This document shows positions 12,528 to 22,462 of a stretch of 64,000 nucleotides of DNA, one piece after another. The stretch is from Bisporella sp. PMI_857 (taxonomy: Eukaryota > Ascomycota > Leotiomycetes > Helotiales > Helotiaceae). Location of the stretch: assembly GCA_021307315.1 (NCBI GenBank), contig JAJSPD010000012.1, positions 868,001 through 932,000 of the forward strand. The letters run 5' to 3'. Below the pieces are notes generated by a model. The model searched no databases and was not told the origin of the DNA. It was given only the letters and a program-made list of their open reading frames with translations. The translations under genes were made by a program, and so were the position numbers. How positions within the stretch are numbered: the first letter of the stretch is position 1; the number at the start of each line of letters is the position of its first letter.

Positions 12528-13259
12528 ATCTACTGGATATTACGCTAGTCGCGTGGCTTGGACTGTGCATATGGTTTTCTTTGGCGTTCGCTTGTATAGG
12601 GCCGGCAAAAAGGAGTTTTATTGTAGGATAATGTGTCATTGCAAGATACACTTCACAAATAGCATCTTCTGAACGTGGCAGCTTACGGCATTTTCCTGTT
12701 TCGCAGGCCCTGAATGTGACCTAAGTGTTGGATACCCCCAAACACATATTCGACATGATTGAGGGCTGCAAGCCTGCATCTTATTTGAGACCTCAAAAGC
12801 AGCATGAGAGAGTGGAATCCTATAGCCAAGAAGCATAATAACTTGCCTACCATGTGGCATTGCCCTCGTCATTGCTTCTAACCTTCGCAACTAATCACGA
12901 GACGAGAGATCGAAAGGTGGTCACTATTTTGAAGGGACAGGTGAGGATGGGGAAGAAGCGACAGTACAGGATAATATTCGTAGTTCTGGTATTCAAGTGT
13001 TGCCTTCTTTTCAAGACTAGAACCACCTACTAAAGCAAGTCATGGAAGTAATCAGGATGAATATTTCACTATCAGCAACATCTAATGCATATAGAGCTAT
13101 ACTTATAGCACAATTCATTCCAAGCAGACTTGTGTCTGTAATGACCTCTTCTGGCTAAGGGTCCATTGGGTATCTCCAACGCCGTGTCAATGCATATCTT
13201 TTTGTCATCTCTGCAACTCCGTGTAAAAATCCTCCTTCATATACAGTTTCCATAGTCAT
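12528..13259. other. Convergent 3' region between CBF5 and SAC3
   Basis: No gene seen. The sequence must hold the 3' ends of both converging transcripts. Short frames are present on both strands but none looks coding. Confidence 0.6.
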
Positions 13260-16200
13260 TCATGAGTAACGCTCGCTCGACATTTCCACGCTCGCAGACA
13301 ATTTCCGAACTTGTTTTCTGTACCACTCCTCATCCTGCTCTAATTGTTCTCTTACTCTCTTCGCCCGTGCAAATAGCTCCTCGTCATCCACATCCACGGA
13401 GCCTTTCCGCTTCTTTTCGTCAGATGTCCTTGCTCCCTCTGATATTGCCTTGGCCCGGGACTTCAGCACTTGAATGTCCTCAGGGGGTGTAGGCAATTTT
13501 GGCGATGGTGACCTTGTCGTTTCCTCAAACGAGCGCCTCTTCTTCAAAATGCTTAGTGCAGAAGCTGCCATTGGTCGCCCATCCGCCATGGTATGTATAC
13601 CCCTAGCTTGTAAACGAAAATAGTCCGTTTGGACTCCATTATATGATGGTCGAGAGTCGTCAATCTCATCATACTTTGATGTATACCTTGATTCACCGCT
13701 TGTGAATGAAGGATCTGACAGTAGTGACCGACGAAATGGGTCATCTGATCTACCTCGCTTGTGTTTGCTGATACTAGATGTCTTGCTGATTGGGGATCGA
13801 CTGTTCGGATCCTTAAGAGCGTGTTCAGATCTCCGTCGCTTGCCACTTACTTGCGACCGCTTCCCTTGTACGATAGACTTAATCTCCTGAGTAGGATCAT
13901 GCACTCCATTCAAAACTCCAGTCGCACCAAGGAGACTTTCAAGGCTGGCCCGTCGAAAATTGTTCAGATCTCGATAGCTACTCTTAGAAGCTTTGAAGTC
14001 CTCAACAACATTCGCGGCCTTGGCTGCTTTGGCTGCAGCAATGTTTTTTGCCATCTCCGCCCTAGCCTTTCGTGCTTCTCTTCCTCTTCGACGCAGGTAG
14101 CTATTTCTGGTGGTGACGCGCCACCTACTGAAGTACTTGGTTGCTAGTGAGCGATATCTATACGAGTCTGCTTCCTGGCGGTCCGACTCATCCTTCTTCC
14201 GGGCAGCTTCTATTGAATCCTCTTTGACTATTTCTTGGTATCCGTCCATAACTACTTGCGCGACCTGCGCAAATATGAAGTGTTCTAGGAGGCCATCTTC
14301 GCCATGAAACATCCAATTAGAGAAGCCATCAAGTTGAGCCCCGCGGCGGTTGGCTTTCGGCGTTGAGATGGGTTCAATATTTTCTGAGACTATTTCAGCA
14401 CTCGTAGGTGGAAAGGCTGCTTGATCTGAGCTATGTAGTTGTGCATCCTGGACAATGGATTTCTGTCTGGCAAAGCCGTTTCGTTGAGTTGGAGAATCGG
14501 TTTTGAACGACGGTGGAACCAATGTGGGAGAAAGAGCGTTTGTGGAAGGCGCGGAAGCGAAGGTACTTGTAGGGACGGAGACATTTGTAGTGAGTATGAA
14601 TCCATTATCACTTGTAGAAGGCGAAAACTTAATCGCTGTTGTAGGAGGAACGGGGATTGTTGATGACCCCAAACCAATGCCATTTATAAGAGGTGCAAGA
14701 CGGTTGAATGATGTATTCTGAGCAGTTGGTACTCCCGAAGTGATAGGATCTGTTCCTTTCGAATCACTCACGGGACTAGCGAAAGAAAACAATGGCCGAC
14801 TTGGTTGGCTTGATACAGCCAAAGGGACATCATTTGGCACAAATGAAACAGCGGGAACTGGAGGAACAGGCTCAGTTGTCGGTCCTACAGCGAATGTCGT
14901 GTTACCATTGTTGAGGGAAAATATTGGCTGCAACAAACTAGCCGGTTCCTGCTGCGCATGTACTGATCTTGCATCGGCTATTGGGGCTCGATTGCTCTCC
15001 TTAATCAGATGATTGTCTTGCAAGCTAGAACTGGGTGTCATTCCGCCTATTGTAGCATGAATTGTATTGATATTACTACTAGGTGCAACGACCGGATGAT
15101 CCAGGGGACCAGATAAGTGATCCTCGGAGCCATGCGTTCCAAAGTCCAAGGTTGTCTCAGCAGACTCAAGTTCGTTCCCGCCCGCATAGACTGTTTTGTG
15201 GATAACATGTGGCAAGGAATGATCTCCTCGCTTCCTCTCAACCATGGAATAAGAATAGCCCTGTCTCAATGGTGGGAAAGGCTCAGAGACTTCGGCTCCT
15301 CTTATATATGTCAAGTGAGTCTGACCGCTAGATTCGTCGAATGCCAAACCGTAGGCCTCACCAAACTCAATAACATCTTCCTCGTTGTCAAATCTAAGGT
15401 ATTGATTCAACTCCGCGAGAGTCCAGTCTTTAGCTTGAGCTGGCTTGCTGAAAGAAGAGAGGATTGTCTTGAAGGCAGCTTTTCGGATACGGTTGAAATG
15501 AATTTCTGCAAAACAAGCAAGTGTATATGAAACAGAGGGATCATTCAGGATCAAGAAATATTTGGAGAACGCGTTTTGAGCGACATCTGCTTGAGACTCA
15601 GGCTTCAGTGGGCCAAACGGATCCCAAATATTTTGTAGTGTCTCAACCAGCATAATAGCAAGTTGGACCTCCCCGGACGCCTCGTACAAGTCATAGCCCC
15701 AGCTCTGAACCGTTTCGAGAGCAATTGGATCATGGCAGTTGAGCAAGGCATAATACGCTCTGAACTCTGCCTCGTTTTCGCATGCGATGTCCCGATCATT
15801 GCAATCTTCGTATGCTTCTTTGAGTGATAACATAGTTTTTTTGAGTTGCTCAATTTCCTGTTGTTCCGAGAAGCCCTCATGCGTAACATCCGGATGCGAC
15901 ATCTGATGGAGGGCGATGACATGGAATCTGGTGATCTGCTCAAGGCAGTAAACATAGTCTAAAAGATCAGTTTTACTCATGCTTTTAGCTTGGAAGGAGA
16001 AGTCTCGTCGAATGGCACGAGTTCTATCCCATAAGAAACCATGCACCGCCGGCAGTTTGCCGTCCGCATGGCCTAAAACAGTGTTGACTAGATAGTCAAG
16101 AGTCCGTTTTAAGGCTGCTGGCGATCTCACGTCCATCGGCAAGGGATTCTCCTGGCCTGCAGCTGCTCTAGCCATTTGTTTTACCATTTTCTCTGGGCAA

Positions 16201-17366
16201 GGCTGCAAAGAGCCATTAGGAGCTGTTTCCTTTTCGGGGTTTTGGACGTTGGATTCCATGATCCTTGTGATCTTTTCAAATTCAGGGCACATATCCTCAC
16301 ATGTCCCCTTAAACTCGATAGCATCTTCAATGTTCTTTTGTATATCCATCTCATCAATGAGGTTAACACGAATAAGGGCTTCGCGAACGTTACTTCGGTA
16401 TGCCTTCGTATCGTGCCAAAGTTTCTCCATAGCACCCTTCTGCTTGGGATCTCCAGGATCTTTTGGCCACGCGGGTGCAACAAGTCCATCTTTTTGAAGA
16501 GTCCGGTCTATTTTCGAGGCGAGTGTACCCGGTAGTGGAGGTGCCATAGGATTGGATGAGAATCTGACTTCTCTAGTAGGATTAGGGGTGGATTTGGCAC
16601 TTTTCATCGCACTCTTCGGCGCTGGTGAGGAGGTAGTCGCTGCTGAGAAAACGCCATTTTGTGAGCTCTGATGGCGTGCAAAAGGGTTTATAGGAGGGCC
16701 TTGTGGTCGAGAAGTTGCGAAAGGGTTGGAAGGCGCACCAAAAGAAGAAGAGGCGGCACCGAAAGGAGAGGAATTGCCGAATGGAGAGGGAGTAGCGAAG
16801 GGGTTTGCTTGGGAGGGAGCACTTGGCTGAGACGGTGCACCGAACAATCCCATATTTGTTTGTACTATCGCCGATGGAACATTGAAGTGAGGTGGCCGGT
16901 CAATGTCCATAGGCTCAGATTCGTCCAACAGATTCGAGGTAACGCTGCTGCCCTGCTTGATTCGAATGCCTCGATGTCTGGATTGATTGTGTGGGAAGTG
17001 CCCGGATTTGTCCGAGAAAGTCGAGAGAACGCCACTACTTCTTTTGATTCGAGTAGCTTGCTGTGGGGATCGATTGCGGCGGGAAGAGGTTGTGCTCCTT
17101 GAGCTCCTAGTTTGATCAGGGACAAATCTATTATCTGGATAGAGGGAATTGAGATCAGGCTTTGAATGGGAAGCGCGAGTGACCCCAGAGGCAGTGTTTG
17201 TCTTGCCTCGTAATCTCTCAGCGCATCCATTTGAGGTATGGGACTCACGGGGGGAGGTAGCAGCTCCTCGAGTTGTTAGATTTTCAATTCGTACTCGTCT
17301 TGGTAAATGTAATTCGCTTTGTTGATGATGGCGCAGCGCGCGATCCTCAGAGGGTCGCCGTAGCAT
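13260..17366 (-). CDS. SAC3: SAC3/GANP-type mRNA export factor (TREX-2 scaffold)
   Basis: Scaffold of the TREX-2 complex that links transcription to mRNA export at the nuclear pore. One uninterrupted frame of 1368 residues. Residues about 170-240 carry FG-type repeats (GLFGAPSQ, SPFGNSSPFGAASSSFGAPSNPFA) suited to binding export receptors or pore proteins. The SAC3/GANP helical domain begins near 350 with FKGTCEDMCPEFEKITR and runs to about 660; it includes the RRDFSFQA and LNCHDP regions. After a long Ser/Pro-rich linker, a second helical block at about 1015-1130 (GFSNWMFHGEDGLLEHFIFA ... SRWRVTTRNSYLRRRGREAR) is followed by a basic, disordered tail. The first 160 residues precede the FG region and are poorly constrained. 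A short upstream frame overlaps the start (17347-17397), so the start could be misjudged. Confidence 0.92.
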   Translation of the reverse strand: MLRRPSEDRALRHHQQSELHLPRRVRIENLTTRGAATSPRESHTSNGCAERLRGKTNTASGVTRASHSKPDLNSLYPDNRFVPDQTRSSRSTTSSRRNRSPQQATRIKRSSGVLSTFSDKSGHFPHNQSRHRGIRIKQGSSVTSNLLDESEPMDIDRPPHFNVPSAIVQTNMGLFGAPSQPSAPSQANPFATPSPFGNSSPFGAASSSFGAPSNPFATSRPQGPPINPFARHQSSQNGVFSAATTSSPAPKSAMKSAKSTPNPTREVRFSSNPMAPPLPGTLASKIDRTLQKDGLVAPAWPKDPGDPKQKGAMEKLWHDTKAYRSNVREALIRVNLIDEMDIQKNIEDAIEFKGTCEDMCPEFEKITRIMESNVQNPEKETAPNGSLQPCPEKMVKQMARAAAGQENPLPMDVRSPAALKRTLDYLVNTVLGHADGKLPAVHGFLWDRTRAIRRDFSFQAKSMSKTDLLDYVYCLEQITRFHVIALHQMSHPDVTHEGFSEQQEIEQLKKTMLSLKEAYEDCNDRDIACENEAEFRAYYALLNCHDPIALETVQSWGYDLYEASGEVQLAIMLVETLQNIWDPFGPLKPESQADVAQNAFSKYFLILNDPSVSYTLACFAEIHFNRIRKAAFKTILSSFSKPAQAKDWTLAELNQYLRFDNEEDVIEFGEAYGLAFDESSGQTHLTYIRGAEVSEPFPPLRQGYSYSMVERKRGDHSLPHVIHKTVYAGGNELESAETTLDFGTHGSEDHLSGPLDHPVVAPSSNINTIHATIGGMTPSSSLQDNHLIKESNRAPIADARSVHAQQEPASLLQPIFSLNNGNTTFAVGPTTEPVPPVPAVSFVPNDVPLAVSSQPSRPLFSFASPVSDSKGTDPITSGVPTAQNTSFNRLAPLINGIGLGSSTIPVPPTTAIKFSPSTSDNGFILTTNVSVPTSTFASAPSTNALSPTLVPPSFKTDSPTQRNGFARQKSIVQDAQLHSSDQAAFPPTSAEIVSENIEPISTPKANRRGAQLDGFSNWMFHGEDGLLEHFIFAQVAQVVMDGYQEIVKEDSIEAARKKDESDRQEADSYRYRSLATKYFSRWRVTTRNSYLRRRGREARKARAEMAKNIAAAKAAKAANVVEDFKASKSSYRDLNNFRRASLESLLGATGVLNGVHDPTQEIKSIVQGKRSQVSGKRRRSEHALKDPNSRSPISKTSSISKHKRGRSDDPFRRSLLSDPSFTSGESRYTSKYDEIDDSRPSYNGVQTDYFRLQARGIHTMADGRPMAASALSILKKRRSFEETTRSPSPKLPTPPEDIQVLKSRAKAISEGARTSDEKKRKGSVDVDDEELFARAKRVREQLEQDEEWYRKQVRKLSASVEMSSERYS

Positions 17367-17397
17367 TTCTGTTGACGTTGACGTTGTAGGAAGACAT
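17347..17397 (-). other. Upstream ORF overlapping the SAC3 start
   Basis: An ATG 31 bases upstream of the SAC3 ATG opens a 16-codon frame in a different phase (MSSYNVNVNRNATATL), which ends in TGA inside the SAC3 coding sequence. If both lie on the same mRNA, initiation here would reduce SAC3 translation. Otherwise transcription may start downstream of it, or the SAC3 start is elsewhere. Confidence 0.4.
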
Positions 17398-18261
17398 GAT
17401 GAGGAAGTAGAAGAGAAGATTTGGAGGGGGAAAGGTACACCCTAAGGAAAAGGTGAAGGTGAAGGCGAAAGCGTCTTATTATTGTCGTTTTGCGACAACG
17501 GGAAAGGCGAGGCTCAAGCTGGAAGTGGGTCCTCAATTGAACTAGCCATTTCCAGCCTGGTTGATTGGACAGGTGCAACCTCAATAGCCCGATGCCAAGA
17601 TTAGACATCTCGAACTCTGGGGACTCCCACTCAATTGTAATGCAACATGCTGGAGCAATTATAAGCCTACATATTGACGTCGAAAGAATAAAATTTCTTG
17701 AAAGATAACAGAGTACAGGGTTGTTCAGGAGGAGGTGCCATGATGATTGGCAATCTTTCATCTTGACTACTGCTGTCATGGGGCACGATATAGAAATAGC
17801 TCGTCGATTTCGACCGGCGCCAACCGCACAGTATCCCTAGCATCATAAGAGGATACAGCATCTCAACCTTGTAACTCCCAATATGCAAGATTCTTATTGT
17901 ATCCTCAATGCGCATATACTCGAGATCTACTACGCCTGGCAATCAGCTTTCCAACAAGAACTGGTAAGGAGATATGAATTGTCAAGGATTCAAAGCTTGG
18001 TATTCGAGCATTGCTAGCTTCGTGACAGTTTGCCTTTTATATGTGCTTCTGGTTGGGTATCATGTCGTTGATAATGGAGTAATGAATTTTTGTTCTGTGC
18101 ATTCAGAGGAATCGCGTATCTATGCCATTACCGCAATCCCACACTTTCTTGTACGCCAAATACACCTAATTACAGCCTTCAAATCCTTTACCTGATATCA
18201 ACCTCACGAAACGCCTTAGGCGCTGGCCTGGCCCATCCATAAGATGCCATTTTGTGTACCA
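17398..18261. other. Region between SAC3 and LTV1, no gene
   Basis: SAC3 promoter and leader plus LTV1 3' end; both genes are on the - strand. Contains the small inverted repeat GTCGTTTTGCGAC near 17485. No coding signal seen. Confidence 0.55.
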
Positions 18262-19491
18262 TCATGCCTTGCGTGTGCGAAATCTTGCAGGGCCTAGCCC
18301 CCGCCTGACCTCATCCAATTGCTCCATTCCAGTCTGATATTTGCCCTTTTTGACATTCTTTTTACCACTCATAGAGTAGTTACCCAAGAAATCATCCAAG
18401 ATGTTATCGAAGTCAGCTCTCAGTGGACCTTGTACACTAGACGTCGATGATGCAGCTGACAGGGAGACCATATCATCCATATCCTCATTATACTGCTCTT
18501 CGAGCTTCTCGAATCTAGCGTCTAGTGTAGATAAACCTTCTGTTCGGAACATGGATGAGGATGTCATAGAATACGCCGAGGGATTTGTCAACGCTCCCTT
18601 GCGCTTCTTTCTCCTGCCACCATTCGTTGTGGTTGTCATGAGAGAGGATTCGACTCCTGATTGAGATTGGGCCATTGGCGCAGTCTTAGATTTTTGGCCT
18701 TTCTTAAATTTGCTGAATTGTTCCATCCATTCGCCATCTCCATGATCTTCTCGTTCATCATCCTTGAAATGGACACCTGGAAGTACAGGGGCTTGTTTGT
18801 ACTCATTTGTAGGTTTTGCGGTGGCATCCGATTCCCAGCCCTGATCATCTTCATCCCAGAAACCCTGCTCGAACTCTTCCTCATCGATCTCCTCCCTATC
18901 CTTTGCAAGCTCTCCGAATATATCCTCTTCGTCATCGACATATGCTTCGTCTTCTAGAGCCTCGAGAACCTCTCTTATCCTCGGGTCCATATCTGGTTGG
19001 AAACCAGCTAATATGTCTGGCACATCTTGCTGTGCTTGATATGTCACTTTGCGCAAGTTCTTGGATGGAAGTATCTCTTCATCGAGCAGCGCTTCCGCCT
19101 TATCTTCAAGACTAGAATTCCTCAGGGCATCCTCAAGAGACTGCTTCCCTTTCCTCTTGCCCTTATCTTTCGTCTCAGCTTTCACCCAGTATGATCCAGA
19201 AGATTGGCCCAGGTCCCTCATATGTTGCATGTAATCGTACTCGGTATCATCGAAGTATATGCCATGATTTGCCGCTTCCCCTTCATTTTCCCTGACATCT
19301 GCTACTTCAGAACCAAGTTCAGACTCTAGGTCGTCAAGCTTTTTGACTTTTTTGGCATTGGGAAAAGCTGTGGGATTGAGCACCACTGCAGGCGCCGATT
19401 CGTCGTGAATCAGTGGATCGTTTTGAGGACGATGCACAACAGTGAAATGCTGCGCTTCTTTCTTATTGATCCATCCCTTTGATGGCGCCAT
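18262..19491 (-). CDS. LTV1: 40S ribosome biogenesis factor Ltv1
   Basis: Ltv1 escorts pre-40S subunits during late assembly and nuclear export, and its release by phosphorylation is needed for beak formation. Single exon, 409 residues, ATG start. The N-terminus has the family signature: [20 protein letters not shown], followed by [13 protein letters not shown] and the [16 protein letters not shown] block at about residues 78-95. Then come an acidic region ([21 protein letters not shown]) and a C-terminal region with GRRKKRKG, a Ser-rich segment and a basic end. Length fits fungal Ltv1. It is divergently paired with LSG1 across 297 bp, which suggests shared control of 40S and 60S factors. Confidence 0.93.
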   Translation of the reverse strand: MAPSKGWINKKEAQHFTVVHRPQNDPLIHDESAPAVVLNPTAFPNAKKVKKLDDLESELGSEVADVRENEGEAANHGIYFDDTEYDYMQHMRDLGQSSGSYWVKAETKDKGKRKGKQSLEDALRNSSLEDKAEALLDEEILPSKNLRKVTYQAQQDVPDILAGFQPDMDPRIREVLEALEDEAYVDDEEDIFGELAKDREEIDEEEFEQGFWDEDDQGWESDATAKPTNEYKQAPVLPGVHFKDDEREDHGDGEWMEQFSKFKKGQKSKTAPMAQSQSGVESSLMTTTTNGGRRKKRKGALTNPSAYSMTSSSMFRTEGLSTLDARFEKLEEQYNEDMDDMVSLSAASSTSSVQGPLRADFDNILDDFLGNYSMSGKKNVKKGKYQTGMEQLDEVRRGLGPARFRTRKA

Positions 19492-19788
19492 TTTGCAGAT
19501 TTATAAGGCCAAGTTCTCGAGTGCACATATTAAACTACACGTTAAATGGAAGTCTCATTGTGGCTGGGCCAAAAATTAATTTTTGGTGGGGTCGAGGGGT
19601 CAAGCGGCCACCCCCTGCAAAATTCCGTCACTGAAATTTGCCTTTGCTCTATAATCAACCCCTCCGACAGCCACATATATTCATATCCACGAAAGATCAG
19701 ATAAATATACCTATTCTAGGCTTTTGAAGACCCTGCATATAACATAAACGGCTGAAGACACCACCGATCGCGGGATTTATAAGCCAAG
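19492..19788. promoter_or_regulatory. Shared divergent promoter LTV1/LSG1
   Basis: 297 bp separate the two start codons, so the control regions of both genes must lie here or overlap the genes. It contains a perfect 18-bp palindrome (19569-19586) and a GC-rich stretch after it. No coding frame is present. Confidence 0.7.
19569..19586. promoter_or_regulatory. 18-bp perfect palindrome CCAAAAATTAATTTTTGG
   Basis: The sequence equals its own reverse complement and contains AAAAATTAATTTTT, similar to two RRPE-like half sites back to back. It is 78 bp from the LTV1 start and about 200 bp from the LSG1 start. A symmetrical site is suited to driving two divergent ribosome-biogenesis genes. Role inferred. 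Confidence 0.45.
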
Positions 19789-21743
19789 ATGGTTTTGGCA
19801 AAGTCGAAGAATGCCGTCGGGCTAGGCAATAGCCTTATGAACGATCGTTTTGGCAAAGGAAAAGGTGCCGATAGAAAGAAGATAACAGCTACTGGAATTC
19901 AGAGAGTCCAAAAAGACACTGGCGAGACCTATGTCACGAATGAGAGGCAAGAAGCTAGTTGGGTCAAGATGCGATCAGTCACGGAACAGGCTGCCCTCGA
20001 CGAATTTTTAGCCACCGCAGAGCTAGCTGGTACGGACTTTACGGCAGAAAAGATGAATAATGTCAAGATCATACATACCGATCAGAAGAATCCGTATCTT
20101 TTGTCAGCAGCTGAGGAGCGAGCCGCCGTAGGAAAACAAAAAGCACATAGAGATAGGCTTACGGTTCCAAGAAGACCACAATGGGATTCAAGCACCACAC
20201 CTGAACAGCTTGATCGAATGGAAAGAGAAAGCATGCTAGAGTGGAGAAGAGGTCTGGCAGATCTACAGGAGAACAACGACTTACTCATGACCCCATTTGA
20301 AAGAAATCTGGAAGTTTGGCGGCAGCTGTGGAGAGTTATTGAAAGGTCTGACTTAGTCGTGCAGATAGTTGATGCCCGAAATCCTCTACTTTTTCGCTCA
20401 GAAGACTTGGAGAGATATGTCAAGCATGTCGATGCGAGGAAGGAGAATTTGTTGTTGGTAAATAAAGCGGATATGTTGACGGAGGAGCAAAGGAAAACGT
20501 GGGCAGATTATTTCGAGGCAGCTGGCATCAAGTACAAGTTTTTCTCAGCTAGCTTGGCAAAAGAGTTGAATGAGAGCCGTGATCTACAAGACACAGACTC
20601 GGTAGAGGACGAAGTGGTCGATCTATCAAAGGAGGCAAAGAATCTCAGAGTCAGCGATAGCGAGACAGCCTCGGATGACGATGAAGCGGAGGATACCAAA
20701 ACGAGGATCTTGTCCGTTGATGAATTGGAGGCCTTGTTTTTAAAGAATGCACCGCAACATGAAGGTATATAAAGGTTCCAACATTCAGAACTGTGCTGAC
20801 ACTCCCAGATACTGAACCCGACAAGCCTAGAAGGACACAAATTGGTTTAGTAGGATATCCTAATGTTGGGAAATCTTCAACCATCAATGCTTTGATCGGA
20901 GCGAAAAAAGTTTCTGTGTCTTCGACACCTGGAAAAACAAAACATTTTCAGACAATTCAACTGAGCGAAAAAGTCATGCTAGTGGATTGTCCTGGTCTTG
21001 TGTTTCCAAATTTTGCAAATACCAAAGCGGACCTCGTTTGTAACGGCGTCCTGCCAATCGACCAACTTCGAGAATTTACTGGACCAGCCGGACTGGTAGC
21101 CTCTCGCATTCCTCAATTCTTCCTAGAAGCTGTGTACGGAATGAAGATTGTCACGCGGCCTCTTGAAGAGGGTGGTACTGGAGTCCCGACGGCTGAAGAG
21201 TTGTTATCGGCTTATGCCAAAGCTAGAGGCTTCACAAGGACTGGCCAGGGTCAACCTGATGAATCCAGAGCGGCTAGATATATCCTGAAAGACTACGTAA
21301 ACGGCAAACTTTTGTTCTGTCACCCGCCTCCCTTGGATGATATAGACCCTCTTGAGTTCAACCAGGAGCTATACGACGAGGAACATCTTCCTGAGAAAAG
21401 ACGATTTGCTTTGGCTGCTACAGAGGCGAGCAACGATGATCAAGCCTCTATACCAGATTCCGATATGATCTCACTAGAAGGTCCTAAATCCAAGAAACTT
21501 GATGGTGCCTTCTTCGCGCAGGGGCAAGGAAACTCAGCACATCTCAGAATGCCGTTCAACCATAAATACTCACAACAAAACACTACTAACGGAAAGCAAC
21601 TTTCAGGGCGGAAACAGAAAGCTATGCTTGCGCTGGAGAAGGATATGGATCCCAATGATATGAAGATGCTGACGAGCAAAAAGCACTTTAAGCATGGCAC
21701 CAAGGGCAATGGGAAGAGGCGAGCTGATTATTTTGCTGATTGA
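19789..21743 (+). CDS. LSG1: Large-subunit GTPase 1 (60S Nmd3-release GTPase)
   Basis: Cytoplasmic GTPase that releases the export adaptor Nmd3 from pre-60S ribosomes. Two exons, 19789-20764 and 20809-21743, with a 44-bp intron; 636 residues in all. The G motifs are circularly permuted as in the YlqF/YawG class: DARNPLLFR (about 190-200) and G4 NKAD (about 226) come before G1 GYPNVGKSSTIN (about 339) and G3 DCPGL. The intron falls just before the P-loop segment. The N-terminus (GLGNSLMNDRFGKGKG) and the basic C-terminus (FKHGTKGNGKRRADYFAD) match the family. It is head-to-head with LTV1. Confidence 0.95.
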
Positions 21744-22462
21744 TTGATTGATGGATGGTGTGGCTGGGCTGGTATGTGTTCACGAAAAGCTGCTGAGGGT
21801 ATTCCACAGCCGGAAGGCTTTATAGACGGGATCGGAGGAGTTAAGGCGCCAGTTATATCAATGCATCAACATATCTATCGCCTGGCCGTACCATGTAACG
21901 GGAAAGGCATGCGGGGGGTGGAAGAATACTCCCAAGTATTTGCTAGACTAAATAGCAAAATGTGTCCAAAATATTGCGGACCAAGCATTCATCCATCTGA
22001 GCCAATCTCTCTGCTACGGTACCAGTAATGGTGATATCTGAGTTCCAGTGAATTCCTCAGCCTCGGCTCGAGGCACACAGCAATTCTGGCTATAATACAT
22101 GACTAGTAATATAAGATTGATTTTTTAATTGCTTGGTCGATAAAGTCAGCCACCCCAGAACAAACCCCTCTCGAGCCGCATCAGACGTGTTTCTGAAATC
22201 AGTCGATTGAGGGTAGTCAAGCAAGTACCGCCATCGTTCATTGGTTGAATGACATGAGCCTCGGTTGCTTTGAAAGGAGCCGAGTCCGAGTTAAGCGGTT
22301 GTGGAGAAATCTGGGGGGAACTTGAGCTAGAGCACGAACATCCTACATCAACCACCATAAATCCTTTATAATCTACTATTCTTTTTCTCAATTGATTCTC
22401 TCACTCGTCATTTTGTGATCTCATAAGCCATCCCCTTAAAAATTAGCTGAAGTTGTTAAAAG
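21744..22462. other. Intergenic region LSG1 to acyl-CoA dehydrogenase
   Basis: Holds the LSG1 3' end and the next promoter. A 94-codon frame starts right after the LSG1 stop, but it shows no family resemblance and I leave it out. Nothing else seen. Confidence 0.55.

Noticed and set aside
17276..17779. 167-codon frame overlapping the SAC3 5' end
   Set aside because: No family resemblance; it runs from the SAC3 leader into the coding region in another phase.
21744..22028. 94-codon frame directly after LSG1
   Set aside because: It begins at an ATG next to the stop in a TGAT repeat and shows no conserved features; most likely 3' UTR.
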